Shown here: positions 33,124-41,681 of the stretch, piece after piece | Position numbering within the stretch: position 1 is the stretch's first letter | Layout: each line of letters starts with the position of its first letter | Assembly: GCA_965242795.1 (NCBI GenBank) | Contig: OZ251505.1 | Coordinates: 2,604,001-2,668,000 of the forward strand | Reading direction: 5' to 3' | Source: Bin18 sp965242795 | Lineage (GTDB): Bacteria > Desulfobacterota > Binatia > Bin18 | Length of the DNA stretch: 64,000 nucleotides | Notes under the pieces: model-generated | The model's database searches: none | What the model was told of the DNA's origin: nothing | Seen by the model: the letters and a program-made list of their open reading frames with translations, nothing else | Program-made: the position numbers and the translations under genes

Positions 33124-35100
33124 TTACGGAATCGGCCCCACCAGTTCGGTTCCCCAAAGCTGCTCCCCGCGCCGAGTGTACTGCCCGGTGCGAACGCGCG
33201 CGATCTCGTAGGCGGGCAACTCCACGGTCGCCCAACACCGTCCCGCGACCTGCTTGCCCCGACGCTGAAAGGTAAAGTCCCGGTTGTCGAACCCGTACTG
33301 GCGGCGCTGTGCCGGAAGCTCCTGCGCGTCCACCGGAACGATGTGAAGGAAGAACGGTGCTCGCACGTCGGCTGCCCGGCACTGGTCCCGCGCATAGCCG
33401 AGTATGCGGCTGCCAGGATACGTGTAGATGTCGAACATCGCTTGCTCCATCAACCGGCCATCTGTAGCCCCCCGATACGTATCTGCGCTCATAGAGGCAA
33501 CGCTCCGTTTCCTATCGGGCACCGTCACCCGCGCTGTGACCGTAAGCAGCGTATTATTGTATATCTTGCGTACGTACAGGACGTTCTCAGGCGCAGACGT
33601 TCTTTTCTTCTTTTCCTGCTTCTGCAAGGCGCTCCCACAGGAGATATGCACATCAGGGGTATGGTGCACAGGTATGAGCCATACCCGGTCCGCCTGCGGA
33701 AGAATCTTTAAGGCCCTGGTCATTGTAGAGAAACCCGACACATAGACCGTCGTAGCGGGATATCGCCGCCGCAAGAATTCCAGTCCCTCGCGGCATGCAC
33801 ACCCATTCGAGTCCAGCGAATAGTGGGTGCGCAGATACTCTGGTGTCGTGCGATCCACCAGCCGGTTGAAATACACGTACTGATGCGGATGGATCTGAAT
33901 CATGTCCACCCCGGTCACCAGCACCCCCAGCCCCGCCAGTGCATACACCCCTCCCGCTGCGGCCCGGCTCCTCCTCGCGGCGTACTGCAAGCCCAGCCCG
34001 GCCACGCCGCACAACGGCGCATGCAGGAAATATACGTGACGCCAGTCCTGATAAAGGGCGGAAGAGAGCGCGACGATCGCCAGCACGGGCAACGTCAAGC
34101 AGGCGACCAACAGCAGCCCGAAGCGCAGGTCCGTGTTCCCCAGCACCGCCCGCGGGTGCCGGACGCTGTGAAGGGCCACCCGGATGCCGCCCAGGACCGC
34201 GCACAGCAGCGTGACCGGCGGGGTCGAGATGACTACCCACGTCGGAATGTAGTGCGCGGGCAAGTTACGCGGCTCCACCAGCCGCCCCTGAAATAACTGA
34301 GGGGTCCAGGTCGGGTGCCATGCCAAGATTTGCAACGCAGTGACGAACTCGAACGGGTTCGTCCACAAGTAGGGAGACAGCGCGTACAGCGTGCACGGTC
34401 CGGCCACCGCGAATGCCGCCCCCGTCACGACCACATGTTTACCTCTCCCCCCCTCCCGACTTGTCTGCACCGAGTCCAGTCCCCGGAGCGCCAGCACCGC
34501 CGGATACAACATCACCCCCATGATCCGCAGGTTCGTCAGGATGCCCACGCACACCCCGCACAGCACGAACGCCCCGACCGTGTCCCGGCGGAACGCCCAG
34601 TGCGTCACGTACAGCGTGACCATGAACATGCTGAGAAACGGCAGGTCCTTGCTGTTGAAGAACGAATGCGCGTACAGTCGCGGCTGCAGCACGAACAAGA
34701 GGAAGGCGAACAAGGCCACGGGCCGGCTGTGGGTCAGCCGATAGACGAGGAGCGAGCAGTACCAGCCGCCGACCAGAAAGAACGCGTGCGTTACCAGATG
34801 CCACAGGAGATAGAAGCTACGCGAATCCTCCAATCCCAGCCCGCGCTCCAGCAGAAGCAGAGGCAGGGTAAAGGTGACCCCATAGTACCGGTTGTGCTCT
34901 TGGGAGAGCCCGTCCAACCGGTCGGCGTCGCCCACGATGAAGTCCCAGTTCCTCTCGGCGTTGCGCCTCTGATCTCGCGAATCCAGCCAGAGCCCATAGT
35001 CGCCCACGACGGCGATGCCCACCACCAGAAACACCATGCAGACTAGTCCCCCCTGAATTGACCAGGGAAGGCGGGCCATCGACAGGAACGAGCGCATCAC
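33124..35100 (-). CDS. GT-C-type membrane glycosyltransferase, tandem paralog 2
   Basis: 658 residues, the most diverged copy. Helical N-terminal two thirds with the conserved LYAHSFFNSKDLPFLSMFMV and VLTNLRIMGVMLYPAVLALR, then a soluble C-terminal domain that differs markedly from the others (for example CGSALQKQEKKKRTSAPENV). The first 36 residues are identical to copy 3. Start MMRSFLSMARLPW or the following Met. Probable role: transfer of a sugar from a lipid carrier on the periplasmic face; target unknown. Confidence 0.8.
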   Translation of the reverse strand: MMRSFLSMARLPWSIQGGLVCMVFLVVGIAVVGDYGLWLDSRDQRRNAERNWDFIVGDADRLDGLSQEHNRYYGVTFTLPLLLLERGLGLEDSRSFYLLWHLVTHAFFLVGGWYCSLLVYRLTHSRPVALFAFLLFVLQPRLYAHSFFNSKDLPFLSMFMVTLYVTHWAFRRDTVGAFVLCGVCVGILTNLRIMGVMLYPAVLALRGLDSVQTSREGGRGKHVVVTGAAFAVAGPCTLYALSPYLWTNPFEFVTALQILAWHPTWTPQLFQGRLVEPRNLPAHYIPTWVVISTPPVTLLCAVLGGIRVALHSVRHPRAVLGNTDLRFGLLLVACLTLPVLAIVALSSALYQDWRHVYFLHAPLCGVAGLGLQYAARRSRAAAGGVYALAGLGVLVTGVDMIQIHPHQYVYFNRLVDRTTPEYLRTHYSLDSNGCACREGLEFLRRRYPATTVYVSGFSTMTRALKILPQADRVWLIPVHHTPDVHISCGSALQKQEKKKRTSAPENVLYVRKIYNNTLLTVTARVTVPDRKRSVASMSADTYRGATDGRLMEQAMFDIYTYPGSRILGYARDQCRAADVRAPFFLHIVPVDAQELPAQRRQYGFDNRDFTFQRRGKQVAGRCWATVELPAYEIARVRTGQYTRRGEQLWGTELVGPIP

Positions 35101-35143
35101 GAGAGAAACCTAACATTGGTGAGCGGATCATGCCGGTCACCCG

Positions 35144-35254
35144 CCGCGGCGTGCCAGCTTTACGGTGGCGGTGCCCACGCCCCAGCGTTCGCCGTCCGTG
35201 TTCTCCATCCGCAGGGCGCACTCCGCGAGGTGGCGTCCTTTTCGGTCACGATGC
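35144..35254 (-). pseudogene. MaoC 3'-end remnant 2 between glycosyltransferase copies
   Basis: Reading the minus strand gives GIVTEKDA, then after a frameshift ECALRMENTDGERWGVGTAT and VKLARR. The intact gene at 39476 has FVTEKDA, ECDLWMENADGERWVVGTAT and VKLPRR. Nearly identical to remnant 3. Confidence 0.85.
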
Positions 35255-35295
35255 CTTGCAATGAACAAGGCTGGCCGTCGGGCCGGCGCCGCCCG

Positions 35296-37257
35296 TCACG
35301 GAAGCGGCCCTGCCACGTCCGTTTCCCACAGCTGCTCTCCGCGCCGAGTGTACTGCCCGGTGTGGATGCGCGCGATCCCGTAGGCCGGCAACTCCACGCT
35401 CCCCCAGCACTCCCCCGTGGCGCCCCGCCCGTACAGGAAAAAGTCCCGGTTGTCGAACCCATGCCGGCGCCGGGCCGCCGGCAACGCCTGCGCCTCCTCC
35501 GGATAGACGTGGACGAAGAACGGCGCCGAGACGTCACGCGCGGTGCAATCCCTCCGGGCATAGCCGAGCAGCCGCGCGCCGGGATAGGTGTACAGGGCGA
35601 ACCGCGCGGTCGCCACCGCCCGGCCCGATACGATCCCTCGATAGGTATTCTCGACCCGGGTGACCACCCTGCGGTGCCTCTCCGGCACCGTCACGTGGCC
35701 CCGGACTACGACCAGGGTGTTATTATATACTTTGCGTTTGTACAGCGCGTTCTCGAAGGACTGCGCCAACCCCCGGCCCGTCTGCAAGTCTTTTCCGCAG
35801 CGAAGAGTCACGTCGGCGGTCCGAGGGGGCACCATTACGAGCCATCTCCGATCCGCCTGCGGAAGAGTCGCCCGCCCCCGCCTTATCCCCCGAGCCCTCC
35901 CGACATAGACCTTCGTGGTGGGATACCGCCGCCGCAAGAATTCCAGCCCCTCGCGGCACGAGAGCGTCCACGGGTCCAGTATGTAGTGAGTGCGCAGAGA
36001 CTCCGGCGTCGTGCGATCCACCAGCCGGTTGAAATACACGTATTGATGCGGATGGATCTGGATCATGTCCACCCCCGTCACCAGCACCCCCAGCCCCGCC
36101 AGTGCATACACCCCCCCGGCTGCGGCCCGGCTCCTCCTCGCGGCGCACTGCAAGCCCAGCCCGACCACGCCACACAACGGCGCATGCAGGAAATACACGT
36201 GGCGCCAATCCTCATGGAGGGTGGAAGAGAGCGCGATGATCGCCAGCACGGGCAGCGTCAAGCAGGCGACCAACAACAGCCCGAAGCGCAGGTCCGTGTT
36301 CCCCACCGCCGCCCGCGGCCGCCGAATACTCTGTCCCCCCACCACAATGCCGCCCAGGACGCCGCATAGCAGCGTGACCGGCGGGGTCGAGATGGCCACC
36401 CACGTGGGGACGAAATGCGGGGGAAGATTGTTCGCACGCACCCACTGCCCCTGAAACAACTGAGGGGTCCAGGTCGGGTGCCATGCCAAGGTTTGCAACG
36501 CCGAGCCGAACGCGAACGGATCCGTCCACAAGTAAGGAGACAGCACGTACAGCGTGCCCGGCCCGACCACCGCAAACACCGCCCCCGTCCCCGCCACGTG
36601 AGCCCGCTTCCCCCGCCCCGCCTGCCCCAGGTCCAGCCCCCGCAGCGCCAGCACCGCCGGATACAGCATCACCCCCATGATCCGCAGATTCGTCAGCACG
36701 CCCACGCACACCCCGCACAGCACGAACGCCCCGACCGTCTCTTTGCGGAACGCCCGGTGCGTCACGTACAGCGTGACCATGAACATGCTCAGGAACGGCA
36801 GGTCCTTGCTGTTGAAGAACGAATGCGCGTACAGCCGCGGCTGGAGCACGAACAAGAGCAAGGCGAACAACGCCACGGTCCGGCTGCGGGTCAGCCGATA
36901 GACGAGCAGCGAACAGCACCAGCCACCGACCAGAAAGAAGGCGTGCGTCACCAGATGCCGCAGGAGATAGATGCGCTGCGAGTCCTCCAACCCCACCCCG
37001 CGCTCCAGCAGGAGCAGGGGGAGTTCGAAGGCGACTCCATAGTACTTGTCGTGCTCTTCGGGGAACCCGTCCAGCCGGTCGGCGGCGCCCGTGATGAAGG
37101 CGAGGTTCCGGGCGGCTATGCGCTGTTGTCCTGCCGTATCGGGCACGATCCCATAGTCGCCCACGACGGCGATGCCCACCACCAGAAACACCATGCAGAC
37201 TAGTCCCCCCTGAATTGACCAGGGAAGGCGGGCCATCGACAGGAACGAGCGCATCAC
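35296..37257 (-). CDS. GT-C-type membrane glycosyltransferase, tandem paralog 3
   Basis: 653 residues. The C-terminal half is almost identical to copy 4 (only a few codon changes), whereas the first 36 residues match copy 2 and the central loop (TWTPQLFQG...) follows copy 2 rather than copy 4. It is therefore a mosaic. Architecture as for the other copies: about ten membrane helices with the LYAHSFFNSKDLPFLSMFMV motif and a C-terminal soluble domain. Presumed lipid-linked sugar transferase. Confidence 0.8.
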   Translation of the reverse strand: MMRSFLSMARLPWSIQGGLVCMVFLVVGIAVVGDYGIVPDTAGQQRIAARNLAFITGAADRLDGFPEEHDKYYGVAFELPLLLLERGVGLEDSQRIYLLRHLVTHAFFLVGGWCCSLLVYRLTRSRTVALFALLLFVLQPRLYAHSFFNSKDLPFLSMFMVTLYVTHRAFRKETVGAFVLCGVCVGVLTNLRIMGVMLYPAVLALRGLDLGQAGRGKRAHVAGTGAVFAVVGPGTLYVLSPYLWTDPFAFGSALQTLAWHPTWTPQLFQGQWVRANNLPPHFVPTWVAISTPPVTLLCGVLGGIVVGGQSIRRPRAAVGNTDLRFGLLLVACLTLPVLAIIALSSTLHEDWRHVYFLHAPLCGVVGLGLQCAARRSRAAAGGVYALAGLGVLVTGVDMIQIHPHQYVYFNRLVDRTTPESLRTHYILDPWTLSCREGLEFLRRRYPTTKVYVGRARGIRRGRATLPQADRRWLVMVPPRTADVTLRCGKDLQTGRGLAQSFENALYKRKVYNNTLVVVRGHVTVPERHRRVVTRVENTYRGIVSGRAVATARFALYTYPGARLLGYARRDCTARDVSAPFFVHVYPEEAQALPAARRRHGFDNRDFFLYGRGATGECWGSVELPAYGIARIHTGQYTRRGEQLWETDVAGPLP

Positions 37258-37300
37258 GAGAGAAACCTAACATTGGTGAGCGGATCATGCCGGTCACCCG

Positions 37301-37412
37301 CCGCGGCGTGCCAGCTTTACGGTGGCGGTGCCCACGCCCCAGCGTTCGCCGTCCGTGTTCTCCATCCGCAGGGCGCACTCCGCGAGGTGGCGTCCTTTTC
37401 GGTCACGATGCC
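37301..37412 (-). pseudogene. MaoC 3'-end remnant 3 between glycosyltransferase copies
   Basis: Same frameshifted MaoC C-terminal piece as at 35144-35254, inside an intergenic stretch essentially identical between the two gaps. Its start is 2,157 bp from remnant 2, which is the tandem period. Confidence 0.85.
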
Positions 37413-37452
37413 TTGCAATGAACAAGGCTGGCCGTCGGGCCGGCGCCGCCCG

Positions 37453-39411
37453 TCACGGAAGCGGCCCTGCCACGTCCGTTTCCCACAGCTGCTCTCCGCG
37501 CCGAGTGTACTGCCCGGTGTGGATGCGCGCGATCCCGTAGGCCGGCAACTCCACGCTCCCCCAGCACTCCCCCGTGGCGCCCCGCCCGTACAGGAAAAAG
37601 TCCCGGTTGTCGAACCCATGCCGGCGCCGGGCCGCCGGCAACGCCTGCGCCTCCTCCGGATAGACGTGGACGAAGAACGGCGCCGAGACGTCACGCGCGG
37701 TGCAATCCCTCCGGGCATAGCCGAGCAGCCGCGCGCCGGGATAGGTGTACAGGGCGAACCGCGCGGTCGCCACCGCCCGGCCCGATACGATCCCTCGATA
37801 GGTATTCTCGACCCGGGTGACCACCCTGCGGTGCCTCTCCGGCACCGTCACGTGGCCCCGGACTACGACCAGGGTGTTATTATATACTTTGCGTTTGTAC
37901 AGCGCGTTCTCGAAGGACTGCGCCAACCCCCGGCCCGTCTGCAGGAGTCTTCCGCAGCGAAGAGTCACGTCGGCGGTCCGAGGGGGCACCATTACGAGCC
38001 ATCTCCGATCCGCCTGCGGAAGAGTCGCCCGCCCCCGCCTTATCCCCCGAGCCCTCCCGACATAGACCCTTGTAGCGGGATACCGCCGCCGCAAGAATTC
38101 CAGCCCCTCGCGGCACGAGAGCGTCCACGGGTCCAGTATGTAGTGAGTGCGCAGAGACTCCGGCGTCGTGCGATCCACCAGCCGGTTGAAATACACGTAT
38201 TGATGCGGATGGATCTGGATCATGTCCACCCCCGTCACCAGCACCCCCAGCCCCGCCAGTGCATACACCCCCCCGGCTGCGGCCCGGCTCCTCCTCGCGG
38301 CGCACTGCAAGCCCAGCCCGACCACGCCACACAACGGCGCATGCAGGAAATACACGTGGCGCCAATCGTGGTGGAGGGTGGAAGAGAGCGCGATGATCGC
38401 CAGCACGGGCAGCGTCAAGCAGGCGACCAACAACAGCCCGAAGCGCAGATCCGTGTTCCCCAGTGCCGCCCGCGGTCGCCGGACGGTGTGAGTACACACG
38501 CAGATGCCGCCCAACACGCCGCACGCCAGCGTCACCAAAGGGGTCGAGATGACGACCCACGTCGGAATGTAGTCCCAGGGCAGGTGAGCTGAGTCGACCA
38601 TTCGCCCCTGAAACAAATCAGAGGGCGTGACCGGGTGCCATGTCGACGTTTGCAACGCCGTGCCGAACTCGAATGGGTCCGTCCACAAGAAGGGAGACAG
38701 CACGTACAGCGTGCCCGGCCCGACCACCGCAAACACCGTCCCCGTCCCCGCCACATGAGCCCGCTTCCCCCGCCCCGCCTGCCCCAGGTCCAGCCCCCGC
38801 AGCGCCAGCACCGCCGGATACAGCATCACCCCCATGATCCGTAGATTCGTCAGCACGCCCACGCACACCCCGCACAGCACGAACGCCCCGACCGTCTCTT
38901 TGCGGAACGCCCGGTGCGTCACGTACAGCGTGACCATGAACATGCTCAGGAACGGCAGGTCCTTGCTGTTGAAGAACGAATGCGCGTACAGCCGCGGCTG
39001 GAGCACGAACAAGAGCAAGGCGAACAACGCCACGGTCCGGCTGCGGGTCAGCCGATAGACGAGCAGCGAACAGCACCAGCCACCGACCAGAAAGAAGGCG
39101 TGCGTCACCAGATGCCGCAGGAGATAGATGCGGCGCGAATCCTCCAATCCTACCCCGCGCTCCAGCAGGAGCAGGGGCAGTTCAAATGCTATTCCATAGT
39201 ACTTGTCGTGCTCTTCGGGGAACCCGTCCAACCCGTCGGCGGCGCCCGTGATGAAGGCGAGGTTCCGGGCGGTATTCTTCCGTTGTCCTGCCGAATCGGG
39301 AGAGAACCTATAGTCGTCCACCACGGCGACCCCTACCAGGAGGAACGCCACACAGACCAGCAGTGCTTGAATCGGCCAGGAGAGGCGGAGTATCGACAGG
39401 AACGGTCGCAT
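37453..39411 (-). CDS. GT-C-type membrane glycosyltransferase, tandem paralog 4 (next to intact MaoC gene)
   Basis: 652 residues starting MRPFLSILRLSWPIQALLVC. The C-terminal half is nearly identical to copy 3; the central loop (VTPSDLFQGRMVDSAHLPWD) and the following helix match copy 1. Contains the family motif LYAHSFFNSKDLPFLSMFMV. As the copy adjoining the intact MaoC gene it probably holds the ancestral position; the others would have arisen by tandem duplication taking along the MaoC 3' end. Confidence 0.8.
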   Translation of the reverse strand: MRPFLSILRLSWPIQALLVCVAFLLVGVAVVDDYRFSPDSAGQRKNTARNLAFITGAADGLDGFPEEHDKYYGIAFELPLLLLERGVGLEDSRRIYLLRHLVTHAFFLVGGWCCSLLVYRLTRSRTVALFALLLFVLQPRLYAHSFFNSKDLPFLSMFMVTLYVTHRAFRKETVGAFVLCGVCVGVLTNLRIMGVMLYPAVLALRGLDLGQAGRGKRAHVAGTGTVFAVVGPGTLYVLSPFLWTDPFEFGTALQTSTWHPVTPSDLFQGRMVDSAHLPWDYIPTWVVISTPLVTLACGVLGGICVCTHTVRRPRAALGNTDLRFGLLLVACLTLPVLAIIALSSTLHHDWRHVYFLHAPLCGVVGLGLQCAARRSRAAAGGVYALAGLGVLVTGVDMIQIHPHQYVYFNRLVDRTTPESLRTHYILDPWTLSCREGLEFLRRRYPATRVYVGRARGIRRGRATLPQADRRWLVMVPPRTADVTLRCGRLLQTGRGLAQSFENALYKRKVYNNTLVVVRGHVTVPERHRRVVTRVENTYRGIVSGRAVATARFALYTYPGARLLGYARRDCTARDVSAPFFVHVYPEEAQALPAARRRHGFDNRDFFLYGRGATGECWGSVELPAYGIARIHTGQYTRRGEQLWETDVAGPLP

Positions 39412-39475
39412 CGCGGGGGAGGGTCTGTGTGGAACGCGTATGCAGGAGGGGAAAGACCGAGGCTAGGGGAGCAGG

Positions 39476-39901
39476 TCACGCCCGGGCGCGGCGCGGCAGC
39501 TTCACGGTGGCGGTGCCGACGACCCAGCGTTCGCCGTCCGCGTTCTCCATCCACAGGTCGCATTCCGCGGTGTGGTGGGCGGCGTCCTTTTCGGTCACGA
39601 AGCCCAGCAGGTGGACGGTGCAGTCCGGTAGCACCGGGCTGCGGAACGTGGTGCCGATGCGGACGATCTGCGCAGCGTGGTTCCACTCGCCGATCAACCG
39701 CGCCAGCAGGCCCATGCTCAGCACGCCGGGCGCGATCATGCCGGGCAGCCCCTCCTTGCGCGCGCCCTCGTCGTCGGTAAAGCGCGGGAAGTCCATGCCC
39801 GCGGTCTTGGCGTAGCGGCGGACAAAATCCTTGGTGAGTTGGAGCTTGATGGGCGGCAGTTCGTCGCCCTCTACGACCTGTTCGAAGTAGAGGGTCTTCA
39901 T
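39476..39901 (-). CDS. MaoC-like hot-dog dehydratase/hydratase
   Basis: 141 residues: an N-terminal strand-helix (TKDFVRRYAKTAGMDFPRFT), then GLPGMIAPGVLSMGLLARLI and the hot-dog sheet (VRIGTTFRSPVLPDCTVHLL; ERWVVGTATVKLP). The family hydrates or dehydrates enoyl-CoA. The canonical D-x-(4)-H hydratase pair is not obvious here, whereas the partner upstream carries the N-terminal-type hot-dog, so the two probably make one heteromeric hydratase, as ChsH1/ChsH2 do. Start overlaps the partner's stop (ATGA). The 3' third of this gene has been copied into three gaps downstream. Confidence 0.85.
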   Translation of the reverse strand: MKTLYFEQVVEGDELPPIKLQLTKDFVRRYAKTAGMDFPRFTDDEGARKEGLPGMIAPGVLSMGLLARLIGEWNHAAQIVRIGTTFRSPVLPDCTVHLLGFVTEKDAAHHTAECDLWMENADGERWVVGTATVKLPRRARA

Positions 39902-40341
39902 CGCTGCATGATCCGGTGATCGACCGTAGCGACGCTGGCGCCGGTCTGGTTGCTAATCTCGTTACGCACCACGATGAAATACATGCTGCCGCTGCGGCCC
40001 GTCTTTTCGTAGATGTCGTGAACGGTGCTGACCATCTTCAGGCGGTCGCCGGGCCGCACCGGGGCGAAAATCTCGACGTCGCGCCCGGCGTCGAAGCCGA
40101 CCTTGCCGAAACGCGGCAGGTATTCGGGGGTCATCTTCTTGGGACGCAGCCGCGCCACGTACGTGGGCGCGGCAACGAGGCCGTTGTATGGACCGGCCGC
40201 GGCTTCGGCCTCGTCGGTGTACAGCGGGTTGGTTTCTCCGAGTGCCGCGGCGAATCGGAGCAATTCTTCCTTCGTCACCGGAGGGAAGTCGGTTTCGTCG
40301 AACACCTTGCCGAGGATGGAACGGTCGAAGTCGAGGGCCAT
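39898..40341 (-). CDS. MaoC-type N-terminal hot-dog domain protein (FAS1-like dehydratase)
   Basis: 147 residues from MALDFDRSILGKVFDETDF. The region TKEELLRFAAALGETNPLYTDEAEAAAGPYNGLVAAPTYVARL is the classic N-terminal MaoC/FAS1-like dehydratase motif set, followed by VEIFAPVRPGDRLKMVSTVH. Works with the overlapping downstream MaoC gene. The gap to the PHP gene (80 bp) holds a CCCCGACCCGCTCC-type hairpin. Start chosen at 40341; the longer open frame is an out-of-phase reading of the PHP gene. Confidence 0.85.
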   Translation of the reverse strand: MALDFDRSILGKVFDETDFPPVTKEELLRFAAALGETNPLYTDEAEAAAGPYNGLVAAPTYVARLRPKKMTPEYLPRFGKVGFDAGRDVEIFAPVRPGDRLKMVSTVHDIYEKTGRSGSMYFIVVRNEISNQTGASVATVDHRIMQR

Positions 40342-40421
40342 GCCGGTTATCCCCCTCTCCCCGACCCGCTCCCACGAGTGGAGCGGGGGTAGAAGGCCGA
40401 GGAACAGGACATCCTGGTTTC

Positions 40422-41090
40422 CTACGCCGCGGTCGGTGTCGGCGCGCGGCGCACCCGAAAGTCGACGGGCCGGTAGCCGCCCGAACGCAGCGCGTCCACC
40501 AGTTCTTCGGTGTTCGTGACGTCGCGGTTGAACGCCGTGGCACAGAGGCCGACGAAACTCACCAGATGGGCGTCGCTGCCGCCGAAGGCGTGGTAGCCGT
40601 ACGTGTCGATCAGTGCGGCCACGGCCTCGTTCTCGCCCTTCTTGCTGCCGCCGTTCAGCGCTTCGACGCCGGTCACGCCCTCGAGCGGCGGACGGTTCCG
40701 GTAATGTTCGATCAGGCCGATGGTGGGCCGCCCAGGGTGGCACGGCATGGCCACGCCGCCTAGGCGCGCCACCTCGTCGATCAATTCCTGGGCGGGCAGG
40801 CGCACGTCGGCGAAGTCGAAGCGGTCGAGCATTTCGGCGTTCACGCCATAGACCAGGACGTGGCCGTACTCCGTTTCCACCTCGGAGGCTTTCAGAATCA
40901 GGATGTCATATTTGTCTTCCAGGGCGCGGTAATCGCTCGTGGCGTCGAACTGGCGGTGCTCGGTCAGGACGATGCCGTCCAGCGGGCGCTCGTCACGTTT
41001 GCGCGCCAGCCATTTGAGATACGCCTCGACCGGCGCACGGCTGTCGTCCGATGCTTCGGAGTGTAGATGTAGGTCGATGACGCGCGCCAT
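40422..41090 (-). CDS. PHP-domain metal-dependent phosphoesterase
   Basis: 222 residues from MARVIDLHLHSEASDDSRAP; H-x-H near residue 8-10, LTEHRQFD, EVETEYGHVLVYG, AMPCHPGR and the GGSDAH metal ligands near the end are the PHP family set. Likely a soluble phosphoesterase or metal-dependent hydrolase with unknown substrate. It sits between the hot-dog pair and the DUF35/thiolase-like pair on one strand; whether it takes part in that pathway is unclear. Confidence 0.88.
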   Translation of the reverse strand: MARVIDLHLHSEASDDSRAPVEAYLKWLARKRDERPLDGIVLTEHRQFDATSDYRALEDKYDILILKASEVETEYGHVLVYGVNAEMLDRFDFADVRLPAQELIDEVARLGGVAMPCHPGRPTIGLIEHYRNRPPLEGVTGVEALNGGSKKGENEAVAALIDTYGYHAFGGSDAHLVSFVGLCATAFNRDVTNTEELVDALRSGGYRPVDFRVRRAPTPTAA

Positions 41091-41184
41091 GTTCAGGATG
41101 GAACGGAAAAAAGGATGCGCGCCATACTGCCAGAAGCCCCGGCACGTGGCAATCGGAAGCCAGGAGCGGCGCCGGCGGACGGAG

Positions 41185-41625
41185 TTACGCCGCGACGGGC
41201 CGGAAGAGCGGAACCGACACATCATCGGTCAGGTCTTCGAACGTGACCTCGACCGGCATGCCGATCCGGACCTGCTCCGGGTCGCAGTCCACGATGTTGG
41301 TCAGCATGCGGACGCCCTCTTCCAATTCGACGTAGGCCACGACGTAGGGCAGGGTGTCGCGGAAGCCGGCGCTCTGGTTCTGGCGCGTGACCGTGAACGT
41401 ATAGACCGTTCCCTTACCGCTGCACCGTAGCCAGTCGAAGTTGGCCGTCAAGTCGTGCAGGCAGAATCCGCGCGGATAGTAAAACACGCGCCGGCAGCCG
41501 CGGCATTGCTGTACGTACAGTTCATGCCGTGCGCACGCCTCCCAGAACGGACGCGACTCCTCGTCGACGCGCGGCACCGGGCGTCGCGATTTCTTCTTTT
41601 CTGCGGCCTTGTTTCGTTCGGCCAT
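41185..41625 (-). CDS. DUF35 OB-fold acyl-CoA-binding protein with zinc ribbon
   Basis: 146 residues: basic N-terminus, then a rubredoxin-like zinc ribbon (LYVQQCRGCRRVFYYPRGFC) and an OB fold (GKGTVYTFTVTRQNQ; VAYVELEEGVRMLTNIVDCD; IGMPVEVTFEDL). DUF35 proteins pair with thiolase-fold enzymes; the best-studied case is the ChsH2 DUF35 domain bound to the aldolase Ltp2. The thiolase-fold gene lies 56 nt upstream on the same strand. Start at 41625. Confidence 0.92.
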   Translation of the reverse strand: MAERNKAAEKKKSRRPVPRVDEESRPFWEACARHELYVQQCRGCRRVFYYPRGFCLHDLTANFDWLRCSGKGTVYTFTVTRQNQSAGFRDTLPYVVAYVELEEGVRMLTNIVDCDPEQVRIGMPVEVTFEDLTDDVSVPLFRPVAA

Positions 41626-41681
41626 GGCCTCGGCTCCTTCCTGGAATGGGCGTGGGGGCAGTGCGGACGAGACGCCGGACG

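Noticed and set aside
35144..35254. Small genes in the gaps between the glycosyltransferase copies
   Set aside because: The open frames there are frameshifted MaoC fragments and antisense readings, with no start signals.
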